Below are positions 53,287 to 62,931 of a stretch of DNA of 64,000 nt, piece after piece. Numbering within the stretch: the first letter of the stretch is position 1; every line of letters begins with the position of its first letter. The DNA is from Marivita geojedonensis. GTDB taxonomy: Bacteria > Pseudomonadota > Alphaproteobacteria > Rhodobacterales > Rhodobacteraceae. The DNA is taken from positions 1 to 64,000 of the forward strand of contig NZ_JFKC01000015.1 of the NCBI RefSeq assembly GCF_002115805.1, given 5' to 3'. The notes under the pieces are model-generated. The model saw only the letters and a list, made by a program, of their open reading frames with translations. It made no database searches and was not told the origin of the DNA. The position numbers and the translations under genes were made by a program.

Positions 53287-53327
53287 GGCGGCAAATAAGG
53301 CGATTCTGCGGAATCGCCTTATCCGCC
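53287..53327 (-). terminator. Terminator downstream of rseP
   Basis: ATAAGGCGATTC (53295-53306) pairs perfectly with GAATCGCCTTAT (53311-53322) across a 4-base loop, flanked by GGCGG and CCGCC that can extend the stem. On the minus strand a short T-rich stretch follows. It lies just after the rseP stop. Confidence 0.65.
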
Positions 53328-53335
53328 TCGTCCAA

Positions 53336-54679
53336 TCACGGACAGAACAGATCGTTTGACAGCGCAAACAGCATCAATGACAGCAGCAGCGTCAGACCGA
53401 TCGCCATGAGAACGCGCAGCGCTTTGTCGCTTGGCGGGCGGCCGGTGACGGCCTCGTAGGCGTGGAAAACCAGGTGACCACCATCGAGCACGGGAATCGG
53501 AAACAGGTTCAGCAGTCCCACAGCCGTGCTCAGAACGGCGATAAACCAGATGAAGCTCGCGGTGCCCTGAGAAGCCATAGACCCGGACGTTTCCGCGATT
53601 CCAATCGGACCGGACAGGTTGCAGGTGCTGATGGCGCCGGTGATCATGTACCAGAGCCCCGACAGAGACCCGTCGATGATACGGCCAGTCTGTTCGACAC
53701 CGGAAACAATTGCACTGACCGGTCCGACGAACTCGGTTGCCGGTTCAAAGAACATGCCGCCCACCAGACCGATCCGATACGCCGTTTTGAACGTGCCATC
53801 CGGCTGAGGTTCATCGGTACGACGGGGTGTCAGCTCAAGGGTACGGATCTCGCCTTCCCGCCAGACATCCAGGCGAAGAGTATTTCCGCCCGAACCTTCA
53901 ACGGCTTCACGCAATTGGTCGAACGCGTAGATGGTTTGGCCATCCACAGAGGTGATGATGTCCCCGGACCGAAACCCGGCATCATCAGCCGCAGAGCGCG
54001 GAATAATCTGTGTCGCGACGGGGGGATAGACATAGGGGCCTTCTACAACCAGCTCATTGCCGTTGCGTTTAACCGTGTAAGCCAGGTGCTCCTGCTGCGG
54101 CAGTCCCTCAAGAAAGCTCTGAAAACTGTCTGACTCACTGAACGGCGGCAGGGCAACCCCCTCGATTGCGACCAGTTCATCACCCACTTGCAGTTCGTTC
54201 TGAGAGGGTACAGCACGCAATTCGCCGACCTTTACCGGTTCGGTGACTTCGCCCTGGAACATGAAAACGCCGGTGAAGATCAAGATAGACAGCGCAAAGT
54301 TGAACGCCGGACCCGCCGCGACAGTGGCCGCACGCGCCCAAAGCGGCGCGCCGTTCATGGTGCGGCGCTGCTCCGCTTCCGACAGGCGGGACATCACGTC
54401 CTCGTCCTTGCCGCCAGACGCGTTGCCGTCGCCTTTGAATTTCACATATCCGCCGAACGGAAGCAGCGCGAATTGCCACTTCGTACCGCGTTTATCGACG
54501 CGCGAAAACAGCACCGGCCCAAAGCCGAGCGAGAACACGTCGGCATCGATCCCGGACCAGCGTCCGACAATATAATGTCCGTATTCGTGGATCGCGACGA
54601 TGATCGACAAAGCAATCACGAAAGCGAAGAGAGTCCAGATGACACTACCAAACTGGGGCAAAAGCGCTGCAATATCCAA
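53336..54679 (-). CDS. rseP: Site-2 intramembrane metalloprotease RseP
   Basis: The 447-aa protein has the zinc motif H-E-Y-G-H in the first helix near residue 31. Tandem PDZ regions in the middle contain the binding loops (SAADDAGFRSGDIITSVDGQ), and LDGGH near residue 395 supplies the third ligand. It cleaves membrane-bound anti-sigma factors and signal-peptide remnants. It follows dxr by three bases, and the cluster order is standard. Confidence 0.95.
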   Translation of the reverse strand: MDIAALLPQFGSVIWTLFAFVIALSIIVAIHEYGHYIVGRWSGIDADVFSLGFGPVLFSRVDKRGTKWQFALLPFGGYVKFKGDGNASGGKDEDVMSRLSEAEQRRTMNGAPLWARAATVAAGPAFNFALSILIFTGVFMFQGEVTEPVKVGELRAVPSQNELQVGDELVAIEGVALPPFSESDSFQSFLEGLPQQEHLAYTVKRNGNELVVEGPYVYPPVATQIIPRSAADDAGFRSGDIITSVDGQTIYAFDQLREAVEGSGGNTLRLDVWREGEIRTLELTPRRTDEPQPDGTFKTAYRIGLVGGMFFEPATEFVGPVSAIVSGVEQTGRIIDGSLSGLWYMITGAISTCNLSGPIGIAETSGSMASQGTASFIWFIAVLSTAVGLLNLFPIPVLDGGHLVFHAYEAVTGRPPSDKALRVLMAIGLTLLLSLMLFALSNDLFCP

Positions 54680-54682
54680 AGC

Positions 54683-55855
54683 TCAACCCTCTAATTTTTT
54701 CATGATTTCATCTGCCCGTGTACGAGCGAGATGGTCTGCCTGCATCACGTTATCAAGGGTGATGGCGGCATCAATGTGACCCGGTTGCGCCGAAATTCGG
54801 GATAAGACCTCCTCGACAACCTGGGCAATCTGCTGGAATCCGATGCGTTTCGCAATGAACCCGTCGAGGGCGCGTTCTTTCGCAGCATTGAACACCGCGC
54901 CGGACAATCCGCCTGCTGCCATGACCTCGCGCGCCAGTCTGAGCGCCGGCCACCGCTCCTCATCCGCCCGGCGGAAGGTCAGTTGACCCAAGCTTACAAG
55001 ATCAAGGCGATCCACCGGCAGGTCTTTGCGTTCAGGATAATGCAGGGCAAAGCCGATCGCGTGACGCATGTCAGGTGGTCCGACATGGGCCATCAACGCA
55101 CCATCACGGAATCCCACCAGCGCATGAATCATGGATTCAGGGTGGACAACGGCTTCGATACGCGCCGGATCGATCTGGAAAAACTCTTTTGTTTCTATAA
55201 GTTCCAGCGCCTTATTAAACATTGATGCGCTGTCGATGGTGATGCGCTGACCCATGTCCCAGTTCGGGTGCTGAGCGGCCTGTTCCGGCGTGGCTTTGGC
55301 CAGATCCTCGATCGGCCAATCGCGGAATGCACCGCCCGAAGCTGTGATGATCACGCGTTCAACGGCACTCAGGTCTTCACCGATCAGAGCCTGGAAAACC
55401 GCCGAGTGTTCGCTGTCGACCGGCAGAATACTGCCGCCATGCGCCTGTGCAGTCGAAAGCATCAGAGCTCCGGCACAGACCATGCTCTCCTTGTTGGCAA
55501 GGGCAAGGGTCGCGCCCTGCTCCAGCGCCCGCAACCCCGGGGCCAAACCGGCCGAGCCAACGATTGAGGACATGACCCAATCGGCCGGGCGCGACGCCGC
55601 ATCGAGCAGAGCGCCTGGTCCTGCGGCAGCTTCGACATTCGACCCTGACAAGGCTGCGCGCAGATCATCCAACCGATCCGGATCAGCAGTTACAGCCACT
55701 TCTGCACCGAAACGGATCGCATCACCTGCAAGCTGCGCGATGTTCTGACCACCGGTGAGGGCAACGACCTTGTAGGCGTCCGGATCCCGACCAATCAGAT
55801 CCAGCGTGTTCTGCCCGATAGAGCCCGTGGCCCCGAAAATGGTGATCCGCCTCAT
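54683..55855 (-). CDS. dxr: 1-deoxy-D-xylulose 5-phosphate reductoisomerase
   Basis: The 390-aa protein starts with the NADPH motif FGATGSIGQNTLDLI. The central catalytic region includes DSEHSAVFQAL, TASGGAFRDWP and the WDMGQRITIDSASMFNKALE block. It makes 2-C-methylerythritol 4-phosphate in isoprenoid synthesis. It overlaps cdsA by four bases (ATGA). Confidence 0.97.
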   Translation of the reverse strand: MRRITIFGATGSIGQNTLDLIGRDPDAYKVVALTGGQNIAQLAGDAIRFGAEVAVTADPDRLDDLRAALSGSNVEAAAGPGALLDAASRPADWVMSSIVGSAGLAPGLRALEQGATLALANKESMVCAGALMLSTAQAHGGSILPVDSEHSAVFQALIGEDLSAVERVIITASGGAFRDWPIEDLAKATPEQAAQHPNWDMGQRITIDSASMFNKALELIETKEFFQIDPARIEAVVHPESMIHALVGFRDGALMAHVGPPDMRHAIGFALHYPERKDLPVDRLDLVSLGQLTFRRADEERWPALRLAREVMAAGGLSGAVFNAAKERALDGFIAKRIGFQQIAQVVEEVLSRISAQPGHIDAAITLDNVMQADHLARTRADEIMKKLEG

Positions 55856-56640
55856 TGGGTCCCCGGTGGAAATCCGATCAATTGCCCGGCGATTACGATG
55901 AACAGCGCCGCGCCGAGCATACCATCAAACCGGTCGAGCAACCCGCCGTGACCGGGAATCAGGTGCGAACTGTCTTTGACCCCTGCCCGACGCTTGATCG
56001 CGCTTTCGGCGATATCCCCGATCTGGCTGGCCATGCTGACCGCGATGCTGACGCCGATCAGGCCGATCCCGGCGCGGGTCGCGCCAGCAAAAAGCATCGC
56101 GACCACAGCCGATCCGATCCACCCCGCCACAGTGCCCGACCAAGTCTTCTTGGGGCTGACGCGCGGCCAGAGTTTGGGCCCGCCGATCAGACGCCCTGCA
56201 AAATATCCGGCAATGTCGGTGACAACGACGACCAGCAAGAGCCAGACCATCCAGGTCAGACCGAAATCGTCGCGCAGGGCCATCAATCCGTATCCGGCAA
56301 GCAGAATGAACGCGGTGAAGACCGCGTAGGTCACGCCGCCCTGCTCCATCCGCCCGAGACCGATCATCGATGGCGCCAACAGCAGCGGCAGAGCAAACGA
56401 GGCGGGCAACTCGATGGACACCATCGAAACAACCGCCGCGATCACCGCAAGAACGATGGGAGATTTGCTGCGATCCGTGTCCAGCATGGTCACCAGTTCC
56501 CAGACCATGAGACCCACGACAATCGCGATCAGCCCGTGAAACCACAAACCGCCCAGCCAGACGCCAAGCGCGCCGACACCCACCATTGCCACGGCTGACA
56601 TCAGCCGCGGGGCAAGGTCGTCCCACTTGCCTGAGGTCAT
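55852..56640 (-). CDS. cdsA: Phosphatidate cytidylyltransferase
   Basis: The 262-aa integral membrane enzyme has about seven helices and the CdsA signature (SAIKRRAGVKDSSHLIPGHG, then GLLDRFDGM) near the C-terminus. It forms CDP-diacylglycerol for phospholipid synthesis. The ATG at 56640 overlaps the uppS stop (ATGA); the longer open frame to 56766 lies inside uppS. Confidence 0.95.
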   Translation of the reverse strand: MTSGKWDDLAPRLMSAVAMVGVGALGVWLGGLWFHGLIAIVVGLMVWELVTMLDTDRSKSPIVLAVIAAVVSMVSIELPASFALPLLLAPSMIGLGRMEQGGVTYAVFTAFILLAGYGLMALRDDFGLTWMVWLLLVVVVTDIAGYFAGRLIGGPKLWPRVSPKKTWSGTVAGWIGSAVVAMLFAGATRAGIGLIGVSIAVSMASQIGDIAESAIKRRAGVKDSSHLIPGHGGLLDRFDGMLGAALFIVIAGQLIGFPPGTQ

Positions 56641-57368
56641 GCCACCACGGCTCCGAACCTGCGCTCGCGGGTTCCGAACCCACCCACGACCGAGCGGAAT
56701 TCGTCCGCCGAGAAGTCCGGCCAGAGCGTGTCGATGAATTCGTATTCCGAATATGCAGACTGCCACAGAAGAAAGTTTGAAATCCTTGCTTCGCCGCTGG
56801 TTCGGATCACAAGATCCGGATCAGGCAAAACACAGGTATCCAAATACTTTGGCAGCGTTTCTTCATCTACCGCTTCAGGATCAAGCTTCCCTGCCGCCAC
56901 GTCGCGCGCAAGGCGCTTGGTCGCCCGCGCCACCTCATCGCGGCCACCGTAGTTGATGGCTATGGTCAGGTTGACCGTCTGGCAGTTTGCAGTAAGCGCT
57001 TCCAACTCGTCCATCATGGCGACCAGCTTCTTGTCGAGGCGCACGCGGTCACCGATGAAACGGACGCAGACATCATTCGCCTTCAGGGCTTTTGCCTCAC
57101 GCGTGATGTAGCGACGGAACAGGTTCATCAGCCCGGCAACCTCGGACTGGGTGCGTTTCCAGTTCTCCGTGGAAAAGGCAAAAACCGTCAGGTAATCAAC
57201 CCCGAGATCCGGACAGGCTTCGACAATCTCGCGGACGCGCCGCGCGCCGGCCTGATGACCGAACAGACGTGGCCGCCCCCGCTGCGTGGCCCAGCGACCG
57301 TTGCCGTCCATGATAATGGCCACGTGACGCGGGCCATCGTCCTTCGCTGTCGTGCCGGGCTTCGCCAT
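56637..57368 (-). CDS. uppS: Undecaprenyl diphosphate synthase (cis-prenyltransferase)
   Basis: The 243-aa protein has the family motifs HVAIIMDGNGRWA near residue 15, GHQAGARRVREI, TVFAFSTENWKR and the C-terminal LVIRTSGEARISNFLLWQ. It makes the C55 lipid carrier for peptidoglycan and polysaccharide. It is 26 bases downstream of frr and overlaps cdsA. Confidence 0.97.
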   Translation of the reverse strand: MAKPGTTAKDDGPRHVAIIMDGNGRWATQRGRPRLFGHQAGARRVREIVEACPDLGVDYLTVFAFSTENWKRTQSEVAGLMNLFRRYITREAKALKANDVCVRFIGDRVRLDKKLVAMMDELEALTANCQTVNLTIAINYGGRDEVARATKRLARDVAAGKLDPEAVDEETLPKYLDTCVLPDPDLVIRTSGEARISNFLLWQSAYSEYEFIDTLWPDFSADEFRSVVGGFGTRERRFGAVVA

Positions 57369-57394
57369 TGATCCGAGTCCTTCCCCAGCGGTCC

Positions 57395-57958
57395 TCAGAC
57401 CTGCATGATCTCTTCCTGCTTTGTTTCCAAAGCACTGTCGATTTTCTTGATGTAGTCGTCGGTCAGTTCCTGAACTTCGTTTTCCCAGAACTTCTGATCG
57501 TCCTCGGACAGGCCGTCTGCCTTGGCCTTCTTGATCTGATCCATCCCGTCGCGACGGATGTTCCGAACCGAAACACGCGCATGTTCGGCGTATTGACCGG
57601 CGACCTTGCCCAGCTCCCGGCGCCGTTCTTCGTTCAGTTCGGGAATCGGCAACATGATGATCGTGCCGTTCAACTGAGGATTGATCCCAAGGCCGCTTTC
57701 GCGGATCGCCTTTTCAACCTTGCCGACCAGACCCTTGTCCCAAACGTTGATCGTTACCATGCGAGGCTCTGGCACGTTGACCGTACCCACCTGATTGATC
57801 GGCGTCATGCTGCCATAGGCGTCGACCATGACAGGCTCCAGCATCGACGCACTGGCCCGACCGGTCCGCAGAGATGCGAATTCGGTCCGCAGATTGGCCA
57901 TAGCGCCATCCATGCGTCGCGCAAGGTCGTCAGTATCAAGAATGAAGTCGTCTGCCAT
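57395..57958 (-). CDS. frr: Ribosome recycling factor
   Basis: The 187-aa protein has the standard RRF length and motifs ([24 protein letters not shown], given here only in part: [11 protein letters not shown]). The C-terminal half reads [21 protein letters not shown], of which DGLSEDD is typical. It splits ribosomes with EF-G after termination. It lies 116 bases downstream of pyrH on the same strand. A 9-bp hairpin without T-run (58030-58052) stands between them. Confidence 0.97.
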   Translation of the reverse strand: MADDFILDTDDLARRMDGAMANLRTEFASLRTGRASASMLEPVMVDAYGSMTPINQVGTVNVPEPRMVTINVWDKGLVGKVEKAIRESGLGINPQLNGTIIMLPIPELNEERRRELGKVAGQYAEHARVSVRNIRRDGMDQIKKAKADGLSEDDQKFWENEVQELTDDYIKKIDSALETKQEEIMQV

Positions 57959-58029
57959 TTTGCCCTCAAGAGCGGTTTTTCTGCTTTGGTTTTGCGTTCT
58001 AAGCGACGTGTGCCCGAAAGTATAGCGTC

Positions 58030-58052
58030 TTGCGACCGATCACCGGTCGCAA
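58030..58052. other. Hairpin between pyrH and frr
   Basis: TTGCGACCG and CGGTCGCAA form a perfect 9-bp stem with a 5-base loop. There is no T-run, so it may be an mRNA processing or stability element rather than a terminator. Confidence 0.45.
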
Positions 58053-58074
58053 CGCCCAACCTGTGACGGATTGG

Positions 58075-58839
58075 TCAAGCCGCCTCACCCGGCTTGGACT
58101 TGGGATTGCCGCCGTGAACGATCGTGTACGTGCCTTGACCGGCCAGAATTCCCCGGAACCCGCCCGGTTCATCGAGCGAGAAGACGATGATCGGCAGGTT
58201 GTTGTCCCGCGCCAGCGCAATGGCAGACGCATCCATCACGCCAAGATGCTTTTGCAGCACCTCGTCATAGGTCACCTTGTCATACCGCTTGGCGTCATCA
58301 TGTTTGACCGGGTCCTTGTCGTAGACGCCGTCCACCTTGGTCCCCTTGAAGATCGCCTCACAGGACATTTCATTGGCCCTGAGGGTCGCGGCCGTGTCCG
58401 TGGTGAAATATGGGTTGCCGGTTCCGGCCGCGAAGATGCAGACACGCTTCTTTTCGAGATGCCGCACGGCACGACGCCGGATGTAGGGCTCGCACACCTG
58501 ATCCATCGGAATCGCGCTGATCACCCGGGTGAAAACACCCAGCTGTTCGAGTGCGGACTGCATCGCCAGCGCGTTCATAACGGTGGCAAGCATCCCCATG
58601 TAATCCGCTGTCGTGCGCTCCATGCCCTGGGCTGACCCCTGCAACCCGCGGAATACGTTCCCGCCGCCGATGACCATGCAGATCTCGACACCCAGATCGT
58701 GGACCGACTTCACTTCGCGGGCGATCCGTTCGACCGTCGGGGGATGCAGACCAAAGCCCTGGTCCCCCATAAGGGCTTCACCGGATATCTTGAGCATCAC
58801 ACGTTTATACTTCGGATTCGGGGTCTCGCTGTCCGCCAT
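58075..58839 (-). CDS. pyrH: UMP kinase
   Basis: The 254-aa protein has the amino acid kinase fold: [14 protein letters not shown] near residue 12, [10 protein letters not shown], and [13 protein letters not shown] near residue 145. It phosphorylates UMP to UDP. The ATG at 58839 follows GGAGCG and matches family length; the frame upstream to 59097 overlaps miaA and is spurious. rpsB and tsf, often upstream, are not here. Confidence 0.96.
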   Translation of the reverse strand: MADSETPNPKYKRVMLKISGEALMGDQGFGLHPPTVERIAREVKSVHDLGVEICMVIGGGNVFRGLQGSAQGMERTTADYMGMLATVMNALAMQSALEQLGVFTRVISAIPMDQVCEPYIRRRAVRHLEKKRVCIFAAGTGNPYFTTDTAATLRANEMSCEAIFKGTKVDGVYDKDPVKHDDAKRYDKVTYDEVLQKHLGVMDASAIALARDNNLPIIVFSLDEPGGFRGILAGQGTYTIVHGGNPKSKPGEAA

Positions 58840-58954
58840 GTTGCGCTCCGTTCGTACGAGGGTGTAAAATTGCGCGCAAAGTGTCGGAAAACCGGCACAG
58901 GAGCAAGGCGAAGTCGCGCCAGAACGCCACCCCGCAAGAACAAAGGCAAAGATC

Positions 58955-59866
58955 ATGGGCGCATCGGGCGGGACATACCGACTTTCACAGATCATCGACA
59001 GCGTCGATCCAGCAAAGCCCGTGTTGATTGCTGGACCGACTGCCAGTGGAAAATCCGAACTAGCTCTGCGGCTTTCCGAGGCGCAGGGCGGCGTCATCGT
59101 AAATGCGGATGCGATCCAGGTCTTTTCCGACTGGCGCGTCCTGACGGCGCGTCCCTCCGAAGAGGATGAAACACGCGCGCCACATGCGCTTTACGGGCAC
59201 GTTTCTGGCGACACGCCCTATTCCGTCGGTGACTGGCTGCGTGATCTGGAGACCCATCTGGAAAACGAACTCCGCCCGATTATCGTTGGCGGAACAGGAC
59301 TTTACTTCACTGCATTGACCGAGGGGCTGGCCGAAATCCCAGAGACACCCGACGCTATCCGGCAAACCGCAATGCGCCGGATCCAACAGCATGGCCACGT
59401 GCCACTGATCGATGAGCTGGATGCCGAAACCCGCGCAAGGATCGACACCGCAAACCCGATGCGCGTCCAGCGCGCATGGGAGGTTCTGACGAATACCGGC
59501 AGGGGACTTGCCAAATGGCAGGACGACACCGCGCCACCCCGCCTCCGGCTTTCTGATACAACAGCCCTGCTCGTGAATGCCGAAAAAGACTGGCTGACAC
59601 CCCGGATCGAAGCACGGTTCGACAAGATGCTCGCATCGGGTGCAATGGACGAAGCACTCGCCAACCGCCCCACCTGGACGCCAGAGCAGCCATCGGCCAA
59701 GGCCATCGGCGCGGCCGAGTTGATGGCCGTGATCGATGGAACCCTGACGATTGATGAAGCGCGTAACCGGGCAACCATCCTGACCCGCCAATTCGCCAAG
59801 CGCCAGCGCACCTGGTTTCGGGCACGAATGCGCAACTGGCAACAGGTTGACGCAAGGGAACTTTGA
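58955..59866 (+). CDS. miaA: tRNA dimethylallyltransferase
   Basis: The 303-aa protein has the P-loop [10 protein letters not shown] near residue 27, [19 protein letters not shown] and [15 protein letters not shown]. It transfers dimethylallyl to A37 of tRNAs reading UNN codons. It is divergent from pyrH with a 115-base gap. The ATG at 58955 is the family start, although a later ATG cannot be excluded. Confidence 0.95.
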   Translation: MGASGGTYRLSQIIDSVDPAKPVLIAGPTASGKSELALRLSEAQGGVIVNADAIQVFSDWRVLTARPSEEDETRAPHALYGHVSGDTPYSVGDWLRDLETHLENELRPIIVGGTGLYFTALTEGLAEIPETPDAIRQTAMRRIQQHGHVPLIDELDAETRARIDTANPMRVQRAWEVLTNTGRGLAKWQDDTAPPRLRLSDTTALLVNAEKDWLTPRIEARFDKMLASGAMDEALANRPTWTPEQPSAKAIGAAELMAVIDGTLTIDEARNRATILTRQFAKRQRTWFRARMRNWQQVDAREL

Positions 59867-60084
59867 CGCACGCAATCGACGTGATGGGCGCGCTGCTTAA
59901 CACATGTCGCTTAAAGACAAGGTATGTGTCGCAATCTGACCGTAAAAGGTCTAATCTGATGATTGACGATAGCCCCATCATCGGGCGCAATGACGTCCAT
60001 ACAATGTTGCGCGTGTCGGATCTGTCTCCGTGAGTAGAAAAAAACACGTCGCCAAAAAACAAAACGTGTCACAGGGAGAAACAG
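59867..60084. promoter_or_regulatory. Intergenic region before the peptide-type ABC importer
   Basis: No gene is supported in these 218 bases. ACACAT and ATGTGT (about 59900-59930), and ACACGT and ACGTGT (about 60043-60068), form loose inverted pairs that could be regulator sites. GGGAGAAA just before 60085 is the ribosome site of the importer's first gene. Confidence 0.35.
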
Positions 60085-61755
60085 ATGACGCACACCACTC
60101 AGTCCAATCGGCTGCATCCGTCAGCCGTGATGTACGCACGCGAATTCAAGGACGGTCACATGGACCGCCGCGAATTCCTGACGCGGACAACTGCGCTTGG
60201 CCTGACAGCATCCGCCGCCTATGCGCTCGGTGGCCTGTCGCAACCGGCGCAGGCGGCAGCACATGCACAGCAGGGCGGAACGATCCGCTACCAGATGGAA
60301 GTCCGCGCGCTCAAGGATCCGCGGACCTATGACTGGACCCAGATCGCGACCTTCACCGCTGGCTGGCTCGAATACCTCGTCGAATACAACAACGATGGCT
60401 CTTTTGCCCCGATGCTGCTGGAAAGCTGGGAGGCGAACGACGACGCAACGGAATACACTCTCAAAGTGCGTCAGGGCGTTACGTGGAACAATGGCGACGA
60501 CTTCACGGCGGAAGACGTGGCCCGCAACATCACCGGATGGTGCGACACCGAGCTGGAAGGCAACTCGATGGCCGCGCGCATGGCGTCGCTGGTCGATCCG
60601 GACACCGGCAAAGCTGCCGAAGGCGCGATCACAGTAGTCGACAGCCATACCGTTCTGCTCAAGACGTCTTCGCCTGATATCACCATCATTCCGGGCATGG
60701 CCGACTACCCGGCCGCGATCGTTCATTCGAGCTTTGACGCGAACACCATGCTGGAAAACCCGATCGGCACCGGCTTCATGCTTCCCGAAAGCCACGAGGT
60801 TGGCGTCAAGGGCGTGCTGGTCCGCAACGAAGGCTTCGACTGGTGGGGTTATGAAGCCGGTAAGGGCGGCTATATCGACCGGATCGAGTTCATCGACTAC
60901 GGCACCGATCCGGCTGCATTCCTCGCAGCCTACGAAGCCGAAGAAATCGACATGAACTGGGAGTCGGTTGGCGAATTCGTTGACGTGTTCGATGCGATTG
61001 GTCTGACACGCTCGGAAATCCCGTCCGGCTTCACCATTGTGATCCGTCCGAACCAGTTGGCCGAAGACGAAAACGGCAACAAGATCTATGGCGACAAGCG
61101 CGTGCGTCAGGCGCTCGCTATGGCCGTTGACAACAATGTCTGTCTCGAACTGGGCATGGCGGGCTATGGCGTCCCCGCAGACAACTGTCACGTTGGACCG
61201 ATGCACCCCGAACATGACCCGAGCGTCACGCGCATCCCCTATGATCCGGCCAAGGCCAAGGCGCTTATGGACGAAGCAGGCATGGGTGACTTCGAACACG
61301 AAGTGCAGTCCATCGACGACGACTGGCGCCGCAACACCACGGCGGCTGTTGTTGCCCAGCTCAACGATGCGGGCATCAAGGCACGCCACACCGTACTTCC
61401 GGGTTCGACCTTCTGGAACGACTGGACCAAGTATCCCTTCTCGTCGACCAACTGGAACCACCGCCCGCTGGGTACGCAGGTTCTGGGTCTGGCCTACAAG
61501 TCGGGCGTGGCATGGAACGAAGCGGGTTTTGCGAACGACGAATTCGACGCGCTTCTGGCCGAAGCCAACTCTCTGGCCGATGTCGATGCGCGCCGCGCTG
61601 TCATGGCAAAGCTGCAGGCCATCATGATCGATGAAGGTGTCACGATCCAGCCCTACTGGCGGACGGCGATGCGCCACCACCGGGATAATCTGGTGGGTGT
61701 CGAAAAGCACATTGCGGACCTGCCGCAGCTATACAAGTTCGGCCTCAAAGCCTGA
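60085..61755 (+). CDS. ABC transporter substrate-binding protein, peptide/opine type, Tat-exported
   Basis: The 556-aa protein is a family 5 extracellular solute-binding protein (DppA/OppA class). A twin-arginine signal lies near residue 28 ([20 protein letters not shown]), so it is exported folded. The usual family-5 segment appears in mature form ([19 protein letters not shown]). The ligand is unknown; oligopeptides, opines or other nitrogenous compounds are typical. ATG 60085 follows GGGAGAAA. Two permeases follow after a terminator-like hairpin. Confidence 0.9.
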   Translation: MTHTTQSNRLHPSAVMYAREFKDGHMDRREFLTRTTALGLTASAAYALGGLSQPAQAAAHAQQGGTIRYQMEVRALKDPRTYDWTQIATFTAGWLEYLVEYNNDGSFAPMLLESWEANDDATEYTLKVRQGVTWNNGDDFTAEDVARNITGWCDTELEGNSMAARMASLVDPDTGKAAEGAITVVDSHTVLLKTSSPDITIIPGMADYPAAIVHSSFDANTMLENPIGTGFMLPESHEVGVKGVLVRNEGFDWWGYEAGKGGYIDRIEFIDYGTDPAAFLAAYEAEEIDMNWESVGEFVDVFDAIGLTRSEIPSGFTIVIRPNQLAEDENGNKIYGDKRVRQALAMAVDNNVCLELGMAGYGVPADNCHVGPMHPEHDPSVTRIPYDPAKAKALMDEAGMGDFEHEVQSIDDDWRRNTTAAVVAQLNDAGIKARHTVLPGSTFWNDWTKYPFSSTNWNHRPLGTQVLGLAYKSGVAWNEAGFANDEFDALLAEANSLADVDARRAVMAKLQAIMIDEGVTIQPYWRTAMRHHRDNLVGVEKHIADLPQLYKFGLKA

Positions 61756-61765
61756 TCCGAACACC

Positions 61766-61795
61766 GAACCGCGCCCTCGGGCGCGGTTCTTTTTT
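61766..61795 (+). terminator. Terminator or attenuator after the binding-protein gene
   Basis: GAACCGCGCC (61766-61775) pairs perfectly with GGCGCGGTTC (61780-61789) around a CTCG loop, followed by TTTTTT. It lies between the binding protein and its permeases. Partial read-through would give the binding protein in excess, as is common in ABC importers. Confidence 0.88.
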
Positions 61796-61868
61796 GTCCG
61801 CCCGGACAACCAGAAAAGAAAATAAAAACCAGACGTGGGCTTCCGACAGCCCGCCAACAGGGTGAACC

Positions 61869-62915
61869 ATGGGACTTTTCATACTCAGACGAGTGGGAGT
61901 CATGATCCTTACGGGTCTATGCCTGACATTCCTCGTCTTTACCTTAACCAACCTCTATCCGAATCTGGAAAAGCTCGCGAAGACGCAGGGCAACTTCCGG
62001 ATGAGCGACGAAGAAGTATCGAGTTACCTCGAACGCAACGGTTATCTGCAACCGATGGTCGTGAAATACGGGGAATGGTTGGGGGTTCTCCCATCCTACA
62101 GGCACGAAAACACCGACGGAACAATACAGGGCCGCTGTATTCTGCCGGGCAAAACACCCGAGGAGTCCCCGGACTTCTGCGGTGTGCTGCAAGGCTACTG
62201 GGGGTTCTCGACAGTCTTCAAGGACGAGGTCGGCAGCATCATCGGCACACGACTCAGCCTGACCGGAAAACTGATGTTCTGGGTAATGGTTCTGATGGTG
62301 CCATCGGCGCTCATACTTGGCGTGCTTTCGGGAATGAAGGAAGGGTCCAAGACTGACCGAACCCTGTCCACGGTCGCAATCACCACCACGGCGACACCGG
62401 AATACGTGTCCGGGGTCATCCTGATCGCGGTGTTCGCGTCCTCAACTGTCGGCCTGAAATGGTTCAAGGGCACCGCAACCTCGGCGATGGAGAGCGCGAA
62501 TTTCGAAAACTTCTTCCTTCCGGTTCTGACGATCTCGCTCTACGGGATGGGCTACATTGCCCGGATGACCCGCGCGTCGATGGCCGAAGTCATGACCGCT
62601 CAATACATCCGCACCGCGCGGCTCAAGGGGGTCAGCTTTCCCAACATCGTCGTCAAACACGCGCTTCGGAACGCTCTGATCGCCCCGTTCACGGTGATCA
62701 TGCTGCAGTTCCCCTGGCTTCTGAACGGGGTCGTGATTGTCGAGACCCTGTTCAACTACAAGGGTTTCGGATGGACGCTGGTTCAGGCCGCAAGCAACAA
62801 CGACATCGAGCTTCTGCTTGGTGTCTCGGTCGTGTCGGTCTTCGTCGTACTGGTGACGCAGCTGATCTCTGACATCGGCTACGTGTATCTCAACCCACGC
62901 ATCAGCGTTACCTGA
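61869..62915 (+). CDS. ABC transporter permease (DppB/OppB type)
   Basis: The 348-aa inner-membrane protein has six helices and the DppB-type cytoplasmic loop near residue 260 (YIRTARLKGVSFPNIVVKHA, 20 residues). A periplasmic segment of about 60 residues after the first helix contains two cysteines (GRCILPG, DFCGVLQ). It pairs with the permease at 62932. The ATG at 61869 follows AGGGTG. Confidence 0.92.
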   Translation: MGLFILRRVGVMILTGLCLTFLVFTLTNLYPNLEKLAKTQGNFRMSDEEVSSYLERNGYLQPMVVKYGEWLGVLPSYRHENTDGTIQGRCILPGKTPEESPDFCGVLQGYWGFSTVFKDEVGSIIGTRLSLTGKLMFWVMVLMVPSALILGVLSGMKEGSKTDRTLSTVAITTTATPEYVSGVILIAVFASSTVGLKWFKGTATSAMESANFENFFLPVLTISLYGMGYIARMTRASMAEVMTAQYIRTARLKGVSFPNIVVKHALRNALIAPFTVIMLQFPWLLNGVVIVETLFNYKGFGWTLVQAASNNDIELLLGVSVVSVFVVLVTQLISDIGYVYLNPRISVT

Positions 62916-62931
62916 GCGGGAGGAAAAGACT